A DNA stretch of 64,000 nt from Perognathus longimembris pacificus (lineage: Eukaryota > Chordata > Mammalia > Rodentia > Heteromyidae), in contig NC_063171.1 in assembly GCF_023159225.1 (NCBI RefSeq), forward strand, positions 40,580,647-40,644,646, in the 5' to 3' direction. Under the pieces are notes generated by a model. It was given only the letters and a program-made list of their open reading frames with translations. It did not search any database and was not told where the DNA came from. The translations under genes and the position numbers were made by a program. Of this stretch, positions 21,855 to 32,020 are shown in pieces; positions within the stretch are counted from its first letter, which is position 1; every line of letters begins with the position of its first letter.

Positions 21855-21968
21855 ATATTTTTGGTGGGTTGTAGGGCTTGAACTCTGGGCCTGGGCACTG
21901 TCCCTGAGCTCTTCATCTCAAGGATAGCACTCTACTGCGTAAGCCACAGTACCACCTCTTGCTGTCAC
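21855..21968 (-). mobile_element. SINE right-unit fragment
   Basis: GGGCTTGAACTCTGGGCCTG, then GTAAGCCACAGTACCACC. The B1-like half is missing. Confidence 0.75.
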
Positions 21969-22172
21969 TGAGTTCCCTGACAGGATTTTCCTTCATCTTC
22001 ACAAACCTTTGACTTCATTCCACAGTGTGTAGAACCTCATGAACTTGTTCCCATGACCTAGCTAACCACGTCTCACAGCAACGGACAAGATCACTGTTCT
22101 CACAGTCAAGATCATTCAGTAACTAAACTGGCATCTGTTAAACCTTCTTTAAAAATTTTTTTCAGTATGAGA

Positions 22173-22381
22173 ATTTTGTGGGTTTTTTTGTACCAGTCCT
22201 GGGGCTTGAACTCAGGGCCTGAGCACTGTCCCTGGCTTCTTTTTGCTCAAGGCTAGCACTCTACCACTCGAGCCACAGTGCCATTTCCGGCTTTTTCTAT
22301 ATACGTGGTGCTGAGGAATCGAACCCAAGGCTTCATGTATACGAGACGAACACTCTACCACTAGGCCATATTCCCAGCCCC
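22173..22381 (-). mobile_element. SINE-A nested in SINE-B, with TSD
   Basis: TSD TTCAGTATGAGA at 22161-22172 and 22382-22393. Body from ACCAGTCCTGGGG to CATATTCCCAGCCCC. Confidence 0.95.
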
Positions 22382-22480
22382 TTCAGTATGAGAGTTTGAA
22401 CTCAGGGCCTCACACTTGCTTAGCTTGCTTGCTTGGCTAGTGTTCTACTACTTTAGCCATGCCTCCAGTCTGGCATTTTT

Positions 22481-22686
22481 TTTGGTCAGTTGTGGGGCTT
22501 GAACTCTGGGCCTGGGTGGCTAGTGCTCTACCCTTTGAGCCAAAGCACCACTTCCGGTTTTCTGGTGGTTAATTGGAGATAAGATATTCTCGGACTTTCC
22601 TGCCTGGGCTGGCTTTGGACTGCGATTCTCCGCTCTCAGCCTTCTGAATAGCTAGGATTATAGCTCTGAGCCACTGGTGCCTGGCA
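22481..22686 (-). mobile_element. SINE-B nested in SINE-B, with TSD
   Basis: TSD AGTCTGGCATTTTT at 22467-22480 and 22687-22700. The body is a typical antisense SINE-B ending in GAGCCACTGGTGCCTGGC. Confidence 0.95.
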
Positions 22687-22986
22687 AGTCTGGCATTTTT
22701 GCTAGTTCATTGGAGGTGGAGTTTCTTGGACTTTTCTTCCTGGACTGGCTTTGAGCCATGATTCTCAGATCTCAACTTCTGAGTAGTTAGGAATACAGGC
22801 AGGAAAAGCCAGCACCTAACTAATCCTCTGCTTTTGACAAAATTTGTACATGACAATATTGTTGACATCTCATCATTGAGCTGCAACAACTGGATACAGA
22901 GGCTTTCTTGGTGTATGATGAAAAGGTATAGGATTAAATTTCTTGAATGAAACCAAGATTGAGAGAATTCAGTTTTTAAAAAAATT

Positions 22987-23124
22987 GTGTGTGTGTGTGT
23001 GTGTGTGTGTGTTTAAGGTAAGAGTTAAGAATCTCATGCACTTTCCTGCCCAGACTGGTTTTGCACCACAATCCTCAGATCTCAGCCTCCTGAGTAGGAA
23101 GGATTACAGACAGAGGCCACCACC
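22987..23124 (-). mobile_element. SINE-B truncated, with (TG)n tail
   Basis: A (TG)n run at 22987-23011 is followed by the middle and B1-like end of an antisense SINE-B (TTTCCTGCCCAGACTGG, CTCAGCCTCCTGAGTAGG). Confidence 0.8.
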
Positions 23125-23142
23125 CCTGCTCACTTCTTTCTT

Positions 23143-23352
23143 TCTTTTTTTTTTTTTTGGCCAGTCCTGGGCCTTGGACTCAGGGCCTGAGCACTGTCCC
23201 TGGCTTCTTCCCGCTCAAGGCTAGCACTCCGCCACTTGAGCCACAGCGCCGCTTCTGGCCGTTTTCTGTATATGTGGTGCTAGGGAATCGAACCTAGGGC
23301 CTCGTGTATCCGAGGCAGGCACTCTTGCCACTAGGCTATATCCCCAGCCCCA
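23143..23352 (-). mobile_element. SINE-A, young subfamily, 18-bp TSD
   Basis: TSD CCTGCTCACTTCTTTCTT at 23125-23142 and 23353-23370. It carries the CTTCCCGCTCAAGG and AACCTAGGGCCTCGTG variants. Confidence 0.95.
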
Positions 23353-23559
23353 CCTGCTCACTTCTTTCTTGACAAATGTCACACCACTGGCCTTCCCTTT
23401 ACTCCCTCTAAGGAGCTTTCCAGGGCTTTCAGGTGATCCATTCTTTCCATCCTAGTAGTTTCATCCTGTGTATTCATGACCTGCCTTAGTCCTCTACAGT
23501 ATTGACATTTCTGAGCACCAAGTACTGGCTGACTTTCCTAAACTGCATCCTTGCTGATG

Positions 23560-23812
23560 ACCTCCTCCTCCTCCTCCTCCTCCTCCTCCTCCTCCTCCTC
23601 CTCCTCCTCCTCCTCCTCCTCCTCCTCCTCCTCCTCCTCCTCCCCCTCCCCTCCCCTTCTTCTTCTTCTTCTTCTTCTTCTTCTTCTTCTTCTTCTTCTT
23701 CTTCTTCTTCTTCTTCTTCTTCTTCTTCTTCTTCTTCCTTCTCCTCCTCCTCTTCCTCTTCCTCCTCTTCTTCTACCTCCTCCTCCTCTTCTTCTACCTC
23801 CTCCTCCTTCTT
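23560..23812. repeat. compound (TCC)n(TTC)n microsatellite
   Basis: (TCC)n at 23560-23643, then (TTC)n at about 23656-23737, then mixed TCC/TTC to 23812. About 250 bp of uninterrupted pyrimidine, ending at the start of a SINE-A. Frames through it (poly-Ser, poly-Leu, poly-Arg, poly-Glu) are artefacts. Mirror symmetry makes it a plausible triplex former. Confidence 0.95.
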
Positions 23813-24006
23813 TTTGGACAGTCCTAGGGCTTGAACTCAGGGCCTGAGCACTGTCTCTGGCTTCTTTTTGCTCAAGGCTAGCACTCTGCCACTTGAGCCA
23901 CAGCGCCACTTCTGGCTTTTTCTATGTATGTGGTGCTGAGGAAGCAAACCCAGGGCTTCATGTATATGAGGCGAGCACTTTACCACTAGGCCATATTCCC
24001 AGCCCC
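23813..24006 (-). mobile_element. SINE-A following the pyrimidine tract
   Basis: ACAGTCCTAGGGCTTGAAC to CATATTCCCAGCCCC. The T-tail position is occupied by the microsatellite. Confidence 0.9.
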
Positions 24007-25160
24007 GAATCTTCTTCTTACATTCCTTCTGTTGGAGAATTTATCTCCTTTGTACTGCTCAGGACTAGAAACTATTTGGAAACTATTCTTAAAAAAACCC
24101 AAAACACCAAAAACCTTTTGACTCCCACATCCATTTTGTCACCAAATTCTGCCAATAGTATCTTCAACTGTCTCTCTGATTCCCTCTTCCCCCTTTCCTC
24201 TCCTTGCTGCCTTAGTTCAAGCCCTAGTTCTCACACTCATGTGAACTCAAGTCATGTGGGCTTAGTTCCAGTTTTCCCAGAGTAACTCCCCAAAGCCTTT
24301 CCTCTGCCTAGAGTGTGAGTGCGATCACTTCTGCCCATGGCCTGGCCTGGCTCAAGCTGTGTTGTCCTCTCTACCTAGTCTCTTGGGTTGATCCAGGTGC
24401 TTTCTATCGGTATATCTCCTAGATTTCTATCATTAACAGTCACTTGACAGTTGCAGCACCTTCTGAGCTCCAGGCCACATAATATGTTCTTTGGTGGTCT
24501 GTTTCAGTGGGGCTCCAGCAGGGTGGGGGGGGGCATTATCATGAAATATGCACTGTTGTATCAGGACTGGGACAGTGCCAGAGAGACAAGGCCAGCACCA
24601 AGGAAGGCGCAAACAGGAGGCCTGTTTTTTGGAGGATGCTTCGGCAGCTTTCCCCGGAGGCAATATCTGTGTGGGGCCCAGGAGCTGGTGAGTGGGTTGT
24701 GGGGGCTGGGCTGGTAGTCTTCTAGGTCCAGGAAGGAGGCCCTGAGCCCAGTGCTGTTTGGGGAACCGGAGGGAGCTGGTATGGCAGCATGTGAAAGTTG
24801 GATGAGGAGTGCGGTGGACGATTCCAGGACCAGGGAACTACATGAAGGAGGACTTGGTGTTTATCCTAAGGGTCTGGGAAGCCATCATGGGGGTTGAGGA
24901 GGAGCATGAACCGGAGGATTGGGGGGCGGGGGCATGGGGCCACTTAGGGGGCAATGGGATAGAAATTTAGATTGGAGAAGTGGAGAGAAAGGAAGGCGAT
25001 GAGCGCTGTTTTGGAGGCTGGGTCAACAGGGAGGGTGGGTGTTGAGGACCACTTCCATCATCTGGGAGACGAGGGGGCTCTACTCATTGCAAGGGGGGAG
25101 GGGAGGGAATCCTGGATGAGAGAATGGTTTTGAGGAGACAGCGTCTAATGGAAGTAACTT
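24007..25160. other. intergenic DNA, no gene seen
   Basis: Single-copy-looking; 24700-25100 are purine- and G-rich. No exon is recognised. Confidence 0.4.
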
Positions 25161-25164
25161 TCTT

Positions 25165-25378
25165 TCTCCCTTCCTCCTTGCCTCCCTTTCTTTCTCCCTC
25201 CCTCCCTCCTTCCCTCCCTCCCTCCCTCCCTCCCTCCCTCCCTCCCTCCCTCCCTCCCTCCCTCCTTCCCTCCCTCCCTCCTTCCTTCCCTCCCTCCCTT
25301 CCTTCCTTCCTTCCTTCCTTCCTTCCTTCCTTCCTTCCTTCCTTCCTTCCTTCCTTCCTTCCTTCCTTCCTTCCTTCT
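25165..25378. repeat. (CCCT)n(CCTT)n microsatellite
   Basis: Over 200 bp of pyrimidine tetranucleotides. Its left end (CTTCCTCCTTGCCTCCCTTT and following bases) is repeated almost exactly near 29700. It ends at a SINE fragment. Confidence 0.95.
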
Positions 25379-25485
25379 TCCTATGGTGCTGGAACTGGGG
25401 CTTGGACTCAGCCTCATGTTCTCTCTTTGCTTCGTCACTCAAGGCTGGCTCTTGTCACTTGAGCCCCATTTCCACTTCTGGCAGA
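25379..25485 (-). mobile_element. SINE right-unit fragment
   Basis: TGGGGCTTGGACTCAGCC, then TCACTTGAGCCCCATTTCC. It adjoins the microsatellite in the usual tail position. Confidence 0.65.
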
Positions 25486-26040
25486 TTCTATTTGGGACGG
25501 GGAGGTTGAACACCTATGATTCATTGCAAATTCTCTGGTCCAGCACAAAAGTGGCCTAAGAAATTTGTGTCGAGCAAATGACAGGAAAGCCACACTAGGG
25601 TTCCTGGACTTGCTCTGCTCCTTCCGCAGCAGCAGGAGGCTGCTCCTTGGTGAGAAAGGAAAGCTCCTGTTACCAGCGTTCCTAAGTGGCCCCACCACAT
25701 GGCTCTATTTTCCCAGATGCAAGCCGAGAGGCACACGTGAGTATTCCGGGGGTATGTGTGGAGTCAGAGAGGGCACGAGGGTGCTAGGAGGCAGGAGGTG
25801 CATGGTGCTTAGCATCTCATCTCCACTCATTGGCCTTTGGTGCTCGGCTGGGGGCCTAGGGTGGCTGCCTGTGGCACTTTAGTCTCGGGGACTTGGAACA
25901 CTTTCCCACCGTTCACACTGCATTCTCAGACTTCCTCAGAGATTTGGGGTTCTCTTTTGCACAGGGAGTATAATAAAACAGAAGGTGGAGGCTCCAGCCA
26001 CACTGCTGACATGTCTGAGCGTAGATCCTCCATCTGAGGT
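25486..26040. other. intergenic DNA, no gene seen
   Basis: Single-copy-looking sequence of mixed composition. Nothing is recognised. Confidence 0.4.
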
Positions 26041-26290
26041 TGGGCTCAGTAAGTGGAGTGCTAGCCAATGAGCAAAAGTGTCAGGTAACTCGAGTTTGAG
26101 TCCCAGTCTTGGACCTAAAAAACTAAGAAAGACAAAAGCAGATCATCCATCCATCCATCCATCCATCCATCCATCCATCCATCCATCCATCATCCGTCAC
26201 GTGCCAGGCCGTGTGCTGGGCTGTGGGTACAGAAGGGCCCCAAGGCAGGCTAAGTCCCCTGAGCTCTCACAGCTCATGTGCCTCCAGCTG
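26041..26290 (+). mobile_element. ID fragment, (ATCC)n and LINE-2-like scrap
   Basis: An ID-like right unit at 26041-26135 (GAGTGCTAGCCAATGAGC) is followed by (ATCC)n at 26143-26191. Then comes GTGCCAGGCCGTGTGCTGGG, typical of LINE-2-like repeats. Confidence 0.6.
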
Positions 26291-26994
26291 TGGTGGTGGC
26301 ATTGCCACTACAGCCATCTTTCTGATAGAGTCACCTGGTGGAATCCTGGCAAGTGATCTGTACTCCCACGGGAGCTAGCCCAGCGACAGCACCTGTGGAG
26401 TCAGGGGTGATGCTGTTATCCACAGTGTCATTTTTCTGTTGGAAATCCACAGCAGTGATGCATACGATGGGCAGAAACTACCACCCAATTGCCTAACAAG
26501 AATGAATGGCCAAGCAAATTAGAGATTGTGAGGAGAGCGCATGAGAGTCTCTAATACAACTGTGGGGTTCGGCAGATGTGTTAATAAGATGGGATGCACT
26601 GTGTCTGTATCTTTAATGAAATAGCATGAAAATATAGGGAAGGCCCTCATGACAACTGCCCGAATGAACACGGTGTCTACACACTAATCTCAGCCATGTG
26701 AGGAAAACCCAATGAAACATATTAGATGCTTTAGGTAAAGGATGATTATGAGCTTTCTGTGTCCTTGTTTTCTATCTTTTTCGATTTTTTAATACAATGA
26801 ACAAGTATTTATAAAAATTTTTTTCAGAAACACAAATTCATTAAAATCCTCCTATGTTTACATGCTGGCAAAAGTCAGAAAATTATTTGCAGGGATATAA
26901 GAAGAACATGTGACGGCTAGATTCTGTTTGTCAGATTTATAACAAATCAGATGAGGTGGGCACTAAGTGTCATTTAACTCAGATGTACTGTGAG
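26291..26994. other. AT-rich single-copy stretch, possible conserved element
   Basis: No repeat is recognised. Motifs such as CCCAATTGCC and AAGCAAATTAGAG (26480-26525) resemble homeodomain/POU-type sites. Whether it is conserved cannot be told from one genome. Confidence 0.35.
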
Positions 26995-27006
26995 TCAATT
27001 TAATTC

Positions 27007-27219
27007 CTTTTTTTTTTTTTCCTTTTTCTGCCAGTCCTGGGCCTTGGACTCAGGGACTGAGCACTGCCCCTGGCTTCTTTTTGCTCGAGGCTAGCACTCT
27101 GCCACGTGAGCCACAGCGCCACTTCTGGCCTTTTCTACATGTGTGGTGCTGACGAATCGAACCCAGGGCTTCATGTATACGAGGCGAGCACTCTTGCCAC
27201 TAGGCCATATTCCCAGCCC
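27007..27219 (-). mobile_element. SINE-A, antisense, 12-bp TSD
   Basis: TSD TCAATTTAATTC at 26995-27006 and 27220-27231. Full-length body ending CATATTCCCAGCCC. Confidence 0.95.
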
Positions 27220-27269
27220 TCAATTTAATTCTTTACAAGTTGAGCAGCTCTCAGTGTAATAGGAAGTGG

Positions 27270-27700
27270 ACTTATTTATTTACTCATTCATTCACTTTTT
27301 CAACAAATATTTATGGGATTTCTACCACGTTCCTGGCATCCTCCTACATGCTGGGGGGAAAATATGCTCAGAGTGACAATATGGTGTAGGAAATACTTTG
27401 GTAGAAGTTCTTACAATGTGTTAGGGCACACAGCAGAGGGAGTGGCTAACCCAGTTGGGCATATGGGAATCAGAGAAGGCCTCCTAAAGGAGCTTATTTG
27501 AATAGGGCCTTGGAGGATGAATAAGAGTTCTCTAGGCAATGAATTGGGGGAAACGGTGCTTAGAATACTTTGGGAATTATTTCTAGAGATGCTTACATGT
27601 GCTGTAAGGGAAGATGGAACATGTGGATTATTTATAGAGTGTTAGCCTCATTCCAGGTGGGAAAGCAGATGAAGAATTGAGTTCAAAGGTCTGAGGGCAC
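27270..27700 (+). mobile_element. ancient LINE-2-like element
   Basis: TTCAACAAATATTTATGGG, ACATGCTGGGGGGAAAATAT, GAAGGCCTCCTAAAGGAGC and AGGGCCTTGGAGGATGAAT follow the same order as the family seen at 15395 and 56950. Confidence 0.55.
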
Positions 27701-28186
27701 AGAGTTAGAATAATTTCTTTTGAGTCCTGGCTGTTTTCTTACCCCACATTTAACGCAGAGTCACATGTGTTCAAGGCCTCTGAATAGCAACCCTCTTGAC
27801 CCATCAGTGACACCAGAGGCAGGAACTGGAAACATCTGGATCCTGCTGGGCTGGATGAACATGCCTGGGCCCTGGAAGTCTGTCCTCTTGCAGGAAGCAA
27901 GGACAGCTTCCAGATGGCGACCCAGGGCTGGTTCCAGCCAGTAAATCACCGCCAGTGCTCGTGGGAATCGTGACAGTCACGGTTGCCATTCCCTTGCTCT
28001 GTTCCCCATTGTAGTCCTTCACCTTCCTTCTCTCTGTCTTTTTTCTTTCTTCTAGTTCCTTGCTCTCTCACCATGTCTCTGATTCTTAGTGTTTGTCTCT
28101 CTTGCTTTACTTGGCTTACTTTCTCATATTTCTTGCCTACCTTAGTCGTACTCCCTTGGTTGTTGCCATCTGAGGGAACCCCAGCA
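27701..28186. other. intergenic DNA, no gene seen
   Basis: Single-copy-looking, with a pyrimidine-rich patch at 28020-28080. Nothing is recognised. Confidence 0.4.
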
Positions 28187-28411
28187 CCTGGGAATGTGGT
28201 TCAGTGGTAGAGTGCTTGCCTAGCATGCATGAAGTCTCGGGTTCAATTCCTCCGTACCACATACATGGAAAAAGCCAGAAGTAGCACTGTGGCTAAAGTG
28301 ATAGAGCGCTAACCTTGATCAAAAGAAGTTCAGGGCCAGTGCAAAGGCCCTGAGTTCAAGCCCCAGGATGATTAAAAGAACAAGAAAGAAAAGAAAAGAA
28401 GAAAAAAAGCT
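28187..28411 (+). mobile_element. SINE-A, sense, older
   Basis: CTGGGAATGTGGTTCAGTGG, B-box-like GGGTTCAATTCC, second unit GTGGCTAAAGTGATAGAGCG, then an A-rich tail. Confidence 0.85.
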
Positions 28412-28414
28412 GCC

Positions 28415-28660
28415 CAGTCTTAGCTGGGAGCCTGTGGCTCACACCTGTAACCCTAGCTACTCAGGAGGCTGAGATCTGAGGAGCACAATTCAAAGCCAGC
28501 CTGGGCAGGAAAGTCTGTGAGAGTCTTATCTCCAGTTAACCACCAGAAAACCAGAAGCAGTGTTGTGGCTCAAGTGGTAGAGAGCTAGCCTTGAACAAAA
28601 GAAGCGCAGGGACAGTGCTCAGGCCTAGAATTCAAGCCCATGTCTCACAAAAAAGACAGA
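28415..28660 (+). mobile_element. SINE-B, sense, full length
   Basis: GCTCACACCTGTAACCCTAG, CTCAGGAGGCTGAGATCTG, TTAACCACCAGAAAA, then the ID-like unit, leading into a GAAA tail. It is inserted at the tail of the preceding SINE-A. Confidence 0.9.
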
Positions 28661-28707
28661 CAGACAGACAGAAAGAGATAGAAAGAAAGAAAAGAAGGAA
28701 TGAAGGG

Positions 28708-28754
<47 letters not shown>

Positions 28755-28755
28755 C
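28661..28755. repeat. (GACA)n(GAAA)n microsatellite at a SINE tail
   Basis: Purine tetranucleotides directly following the SINE-B 3' end, so derived from its A-tail. Confidence 0.95.
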
Positions 28756-28769
28756 AGAGCGAGCAGCCC

Positions 28770-29467
28770 AGTCCTGAAGGACATTTGGAGAGGGCAGAAT
28801 TGGAGCGAAGGGGTGGGGGGAATGTGCTGAACCCCACTTGATCGACAAGGATCTCTTCCTCCGTAGCCTGGGTTCATAACATGAACATGCAAGGCTCCCT
28901 TCATGTCTGCTCTCCTCATATCTTCGCTTGCGCTGAGGTGGTTCCACACTGATAACCATCAGTCTTCCTACAGGAAATTAAAGACTTGGCACAGCGAAGC
29001 TGTTTGCATCACTCGTGCTGCTTGCTAAGTTTCACGAAAGGCTTTGCTTCCCGGGTAGGTGATAGAGCACATCTTTAATGAGATTTCTTGTCCAAATCTC
29101 TCTAATGAAGCCGCTCGTGTGTGTCTGCTAGATAAGCTCACAATAAGACCAGGTTCTCATTTGAGCGCAAGCAGCGGCCTCACCCCTTCCCAAAGACAGG
29201 CGAGGACCCCAAGTTGTTCAGGTCCTCACTGGAGAGGTCCCCTGGGGACCAAGAGTCCCTCTCCCCCCACCCCACCCCCACTGGACAATGTGTTTCCTTT
29301 TCAACCCTTTTGAGTTGAACTTCTTTATTGGTAAATGCAAGCATCTTAGCAAATACAGACAAGAAGGTCCGAGAAGACATTGTCCCAAAAGAGTTATACT
29401 CATTAATAATAACAAAATTATATTTAAAAAAGAAAGACCATTTCTTTCTTTGTCACTTTCTTTCTCT
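28770..29467. other. single-copy stretch, possible conserved element
   Basis: No repeat is recognised at 28960-29200. The composition is balanced, with TTTGCATCACTCG and AGATAAGCTCACAATAAG. It is a candidate regulatory island only. Confidence 0.35.
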
Positions 29468-29699
29468 TGTTGTTGATCATAGGGCTTGAACTCAGGGCCT
29501 GGGTGCCATCCCTGAGCTTCTTTTGTTCAAGACTAGCTCTCTACCACGTGAGCCACAGTGCCACTTCCAGTTTTCTGGTGGTCAATTGGAGATACGAATC
29601 TCCAGACTGTCCTGCTCAGGCTGGCTTTGAACTGTGGTTCTCAGATCTCAGCCTCCTAAGTAGCTAGGATTATAAGCATGTATCACCCATGTCTGGCTC
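29468..29699 (-). mobile_element. SINE-B, antisense
   Basis: ATAGGGCTTGAACTCAGGGC, GGTCAATTGGAGATACGAAT, then CTCAGCCTCCTAAGTAGCTA. Confidence 0.9.
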
Positions 29700-29794
29700 C
29701 TTCCTCCTTGCCTCCCTTTCTTTCTCCCTCCCTCCCTTCTTCCCTCCCCCCCTCTCTTTTTTTCCTTCCCCCTCCCCACTTCCTCTGTCTCTGT
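29700..29794. repeat. pyrimidine tract at a SINE junction
   Basis: CTTCCTCCTTGCCTCCCTTT and following bases repeat the left end of the 25.2-kb microsatellite. It sits between two antisense SINE-Bs, at the tail of the second. Confidence 0.85.
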
Positions 29795-30028
29795 CTTTTG
29801 TGCTAGTATTGGGGCTTGAAACAGGACCTTGAACTTTTGCTTGGCTTTTTCTGCTCAAGGCTGGTGCTCTACTTCATGAGTCACACCTCCACTTCTGGAT
29901 TTTTGCTGTTCAATTGGGGATAAGAGTCCCATGAATTTATCTGCTCTGGCTGGCTTTGAACTATGTTCCTCAGATCTCAGCCTCTTGAGTAGCAGGATTA
30001 CAGGTGTGAGGCCCTGGTGCCTGGCCTT
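29795..30028 (-). mobile_element. SINE-B, antisense
   Basis: ATTGGGGCTTGAAACAGGAC, TTCAATTGGGGATAAGAG, then CTCAGCCTCTTGAGTAGC and GATTACAGGTGTGAGG. Confidence 0.85.
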
Positions 30029-30049
30029 CTCCTGTCTCCAAGGGAGGCT

Positions 30050-30955
30050 CGGGTTCACTCTCTGGGTTAGACCGGGACGGGAGCCTTGGATTCGGATGGC
30101 ACCCGTGTGGGGGCACCAGCGTGGCTGTCCCATGCTGTGACAAGCCACGGGCAGGCGAGTCACCTGCCCCTCTGCGCTGATGTTTCTTTGGCTCAGGACG
30201 AGGATCATGTGCCACGCAGATGCCCAACAACCGCCAGTTCTCTCCTCCTTAAATCTGCTTATCTTGAAGCTATTTTTAAAGGGACCAAAAGGCACCAGGT
30301 GCAGAGGTATTTAACGACATTTCAACGCCGCGCTGAGTCCTTTACCCACAGTTGCTCCGAGTACAAATCGCTTCTCCAATGCCAGCGAGAGCTTTGAGGG
30401 GGAGGCAGATACACCCGGCTCGCGATTCTCCATGGTGATGAGGGGTGTGGATAATTGAACACAGCAGATAATCTCCCAACCTGCTTTGAGTCACTGGCTT
30501 CCACCACCTCCCCCAGCGTCACCTACGTGAGGTAGGCTGACAAACTGCCACGCGGGCGCCACTTTCTCTTCTGCTCTCTTTGGGCCCATCATTGCTGCTC
30601 ACACACTTCCAAACGGTTCCGTAGCCGGGGGGGGGGGGCAAGCTCCCTGGCCCCCTCAGCAAGAACAGCTGGGAACCGGAATGACTGTGCTTGGCTCCAA
30701 GTTGGGTAACTTTATGATTTCTCTAAGAGCCTCAGGAGGTCAAACACAAGAAGCGTGGCTCCAAGATGTCGAGTTCTTCTCAAGATGAGCTCGTGTGTGT
30801 TCTCATCGCCTTCCCACAGGCCACACATTCTTTGCAAATAACCTGTGTCTCCTGAGCCTGGACATGAACTAAAATGCACATCTTCCTTGGAACTGGAGCA
30901 TTCAGAGTCCTGACCCCAATTTCCTTTGGAGTCAACGAAACATGTGGCACAAAGG
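30050..30955. other. repeat-poor stretch with MEF2, E-box and GATA-like motifs
   Basis: Around 900 bp without recognised repeats, about 10.5 kb upstream of the promoter. A MEF2-type site CTATTTTTAA (30270-30279) lies between CTTATCT (GATA-like) and an E-box CAGGTG (30296-30301). Another GATAATC follows near 30470. The enhancer role is inferred. Confidence 0.4.
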
Positions 30956-30960
30956 GATGG

Positions 30961-31160
30961 TCAGCTGAGCATGGTGGGGCACTCCTTTAATCCCAGCTAG
31001 TTGGGAGGTTGAGGTAGGAGGAACCATGGGTTTAAAGCCAGCCTGGGCAACTGTGACTCAAAAGAGAACAGGAAAGTGCTTACGGATGTAGCTCAGAACT
31101 TTGTCTCGTATGAACTCAAGGCCTTGGGTTTAATCTGGAATACGGGAAAGACGAAACTCT
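30961..31160 (+). mobile_element. B1/ID chimeric SINE, sense, distinct type
   Basis: CTGAGCATGGTGGGGCACTC, TTTAATCCCAGCTAGTTGGG and AGCCAGCCTGGGCAACTGTG read as a more B1-like left part. An ID-like unit (TACGGATGTAGCTCAGAAC) follows. It differs from the SINE-B consensus and resembles the B1-dID type of non-murid rodents. Confidence 0.7.
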
Positions 31161-32020
31161 CAAGAGAAAAACAGAGAGGAGGGAAAAGTGGGGTTAGAAG
31201 GAAGTGAACGTTGGCTGGGTATCTACTGTGGAGCTAATCATGCCATATCCGCTACTGTCTCCTGTGGAGAATCTCTAGGAGATCAGTTTCCAAATCTAAC
31301 CAGGGGGCTCAGGTCTCTTGGGCTCCAGCCGCAGATCTCCTGGTCAGAGCGCACTGGGCAGCTTGAAACGTCCGCCGGGCAAAGGGAGTCACGGGCTTTT
31401 TTTTTTGGCACTTGTTGGGAGATACAGACAGGCTCCATTGGCCAGAGTCGAGGCTCCTACTGCAGGAAACAGCCACGGGGGAGCCACGGGAGAGCCACGG
31501 GAGACATCAGGGCCTGCAGGTTACCCTCTTCCTCTTGTTTTCTTTTCTCGCCCTTCTCCAGCCTTGCTGGCTGTCTCAGAAGGGTTGCTGCTGGGAGCGG
31601 AAAGAAGTAGCAAGCAAGACACTGGCCTCGCTTCTCCTCCAGGACTCACAGTTGCTAGTTCCTGGGGAAACCAGGAGGCTTAATCACTCGCTTTGCTGGA
31701 GGAGGGAAGAGAAAAAGGATTGTGGGAAGAAAAGAGGATTAGCTCACCAGGCCTCCTCGGAGCTCCCAGGAGGGACCACGGGACTGCTGCAGCGGCAGTT
31801 TGCCATAAAGAAGTGGCCCTGGGAACACCATTTCGGAAACAATCCGAGGAGGCAAGGTTTCCTAAATGGGAGGAAACACAAATCTCCCCCGTTAGAAGAA
31901 TGGCATATATTTGGCATGCATTCTTTCTGAGATGTACAATTCCATCCATTCTCATTCTGAGGCATGACTTTTAAATTGCTGGATGGAAAGGAGCCAATAA
32001 GATAAGGGTGCTGGGTCTCA
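31161..32020. other. single-copy stretch, no gene recognised
   Basis: Overlapping frames of 90-170 codons at 31188-31974 lack domains, repeats or splice context and occur on both strands. I do not support a gene here. Confidence 0.4.

Larger units (their letters stand above)
22150..22815 (-). mobile_element. SINE-B interrupted twice
   Basis: The outer antisense SINE-B has pieces at about 22382-22466 (GAGTTTGAACTCAGGGCC) and 22701-22815 (CATTGGAGGTGGAGTTTC). One SINE-A and one SINE-B were inserted into it, each with its own TSD. Confidence 0.85.

Noticed and set aside
31188..31974. Overlapping frames of 90-170 codons on both strands
   Set aside because: No domain, splice site or codon signature; overlapping opposite-strand frames are expected by chance in GC-rich DNA.
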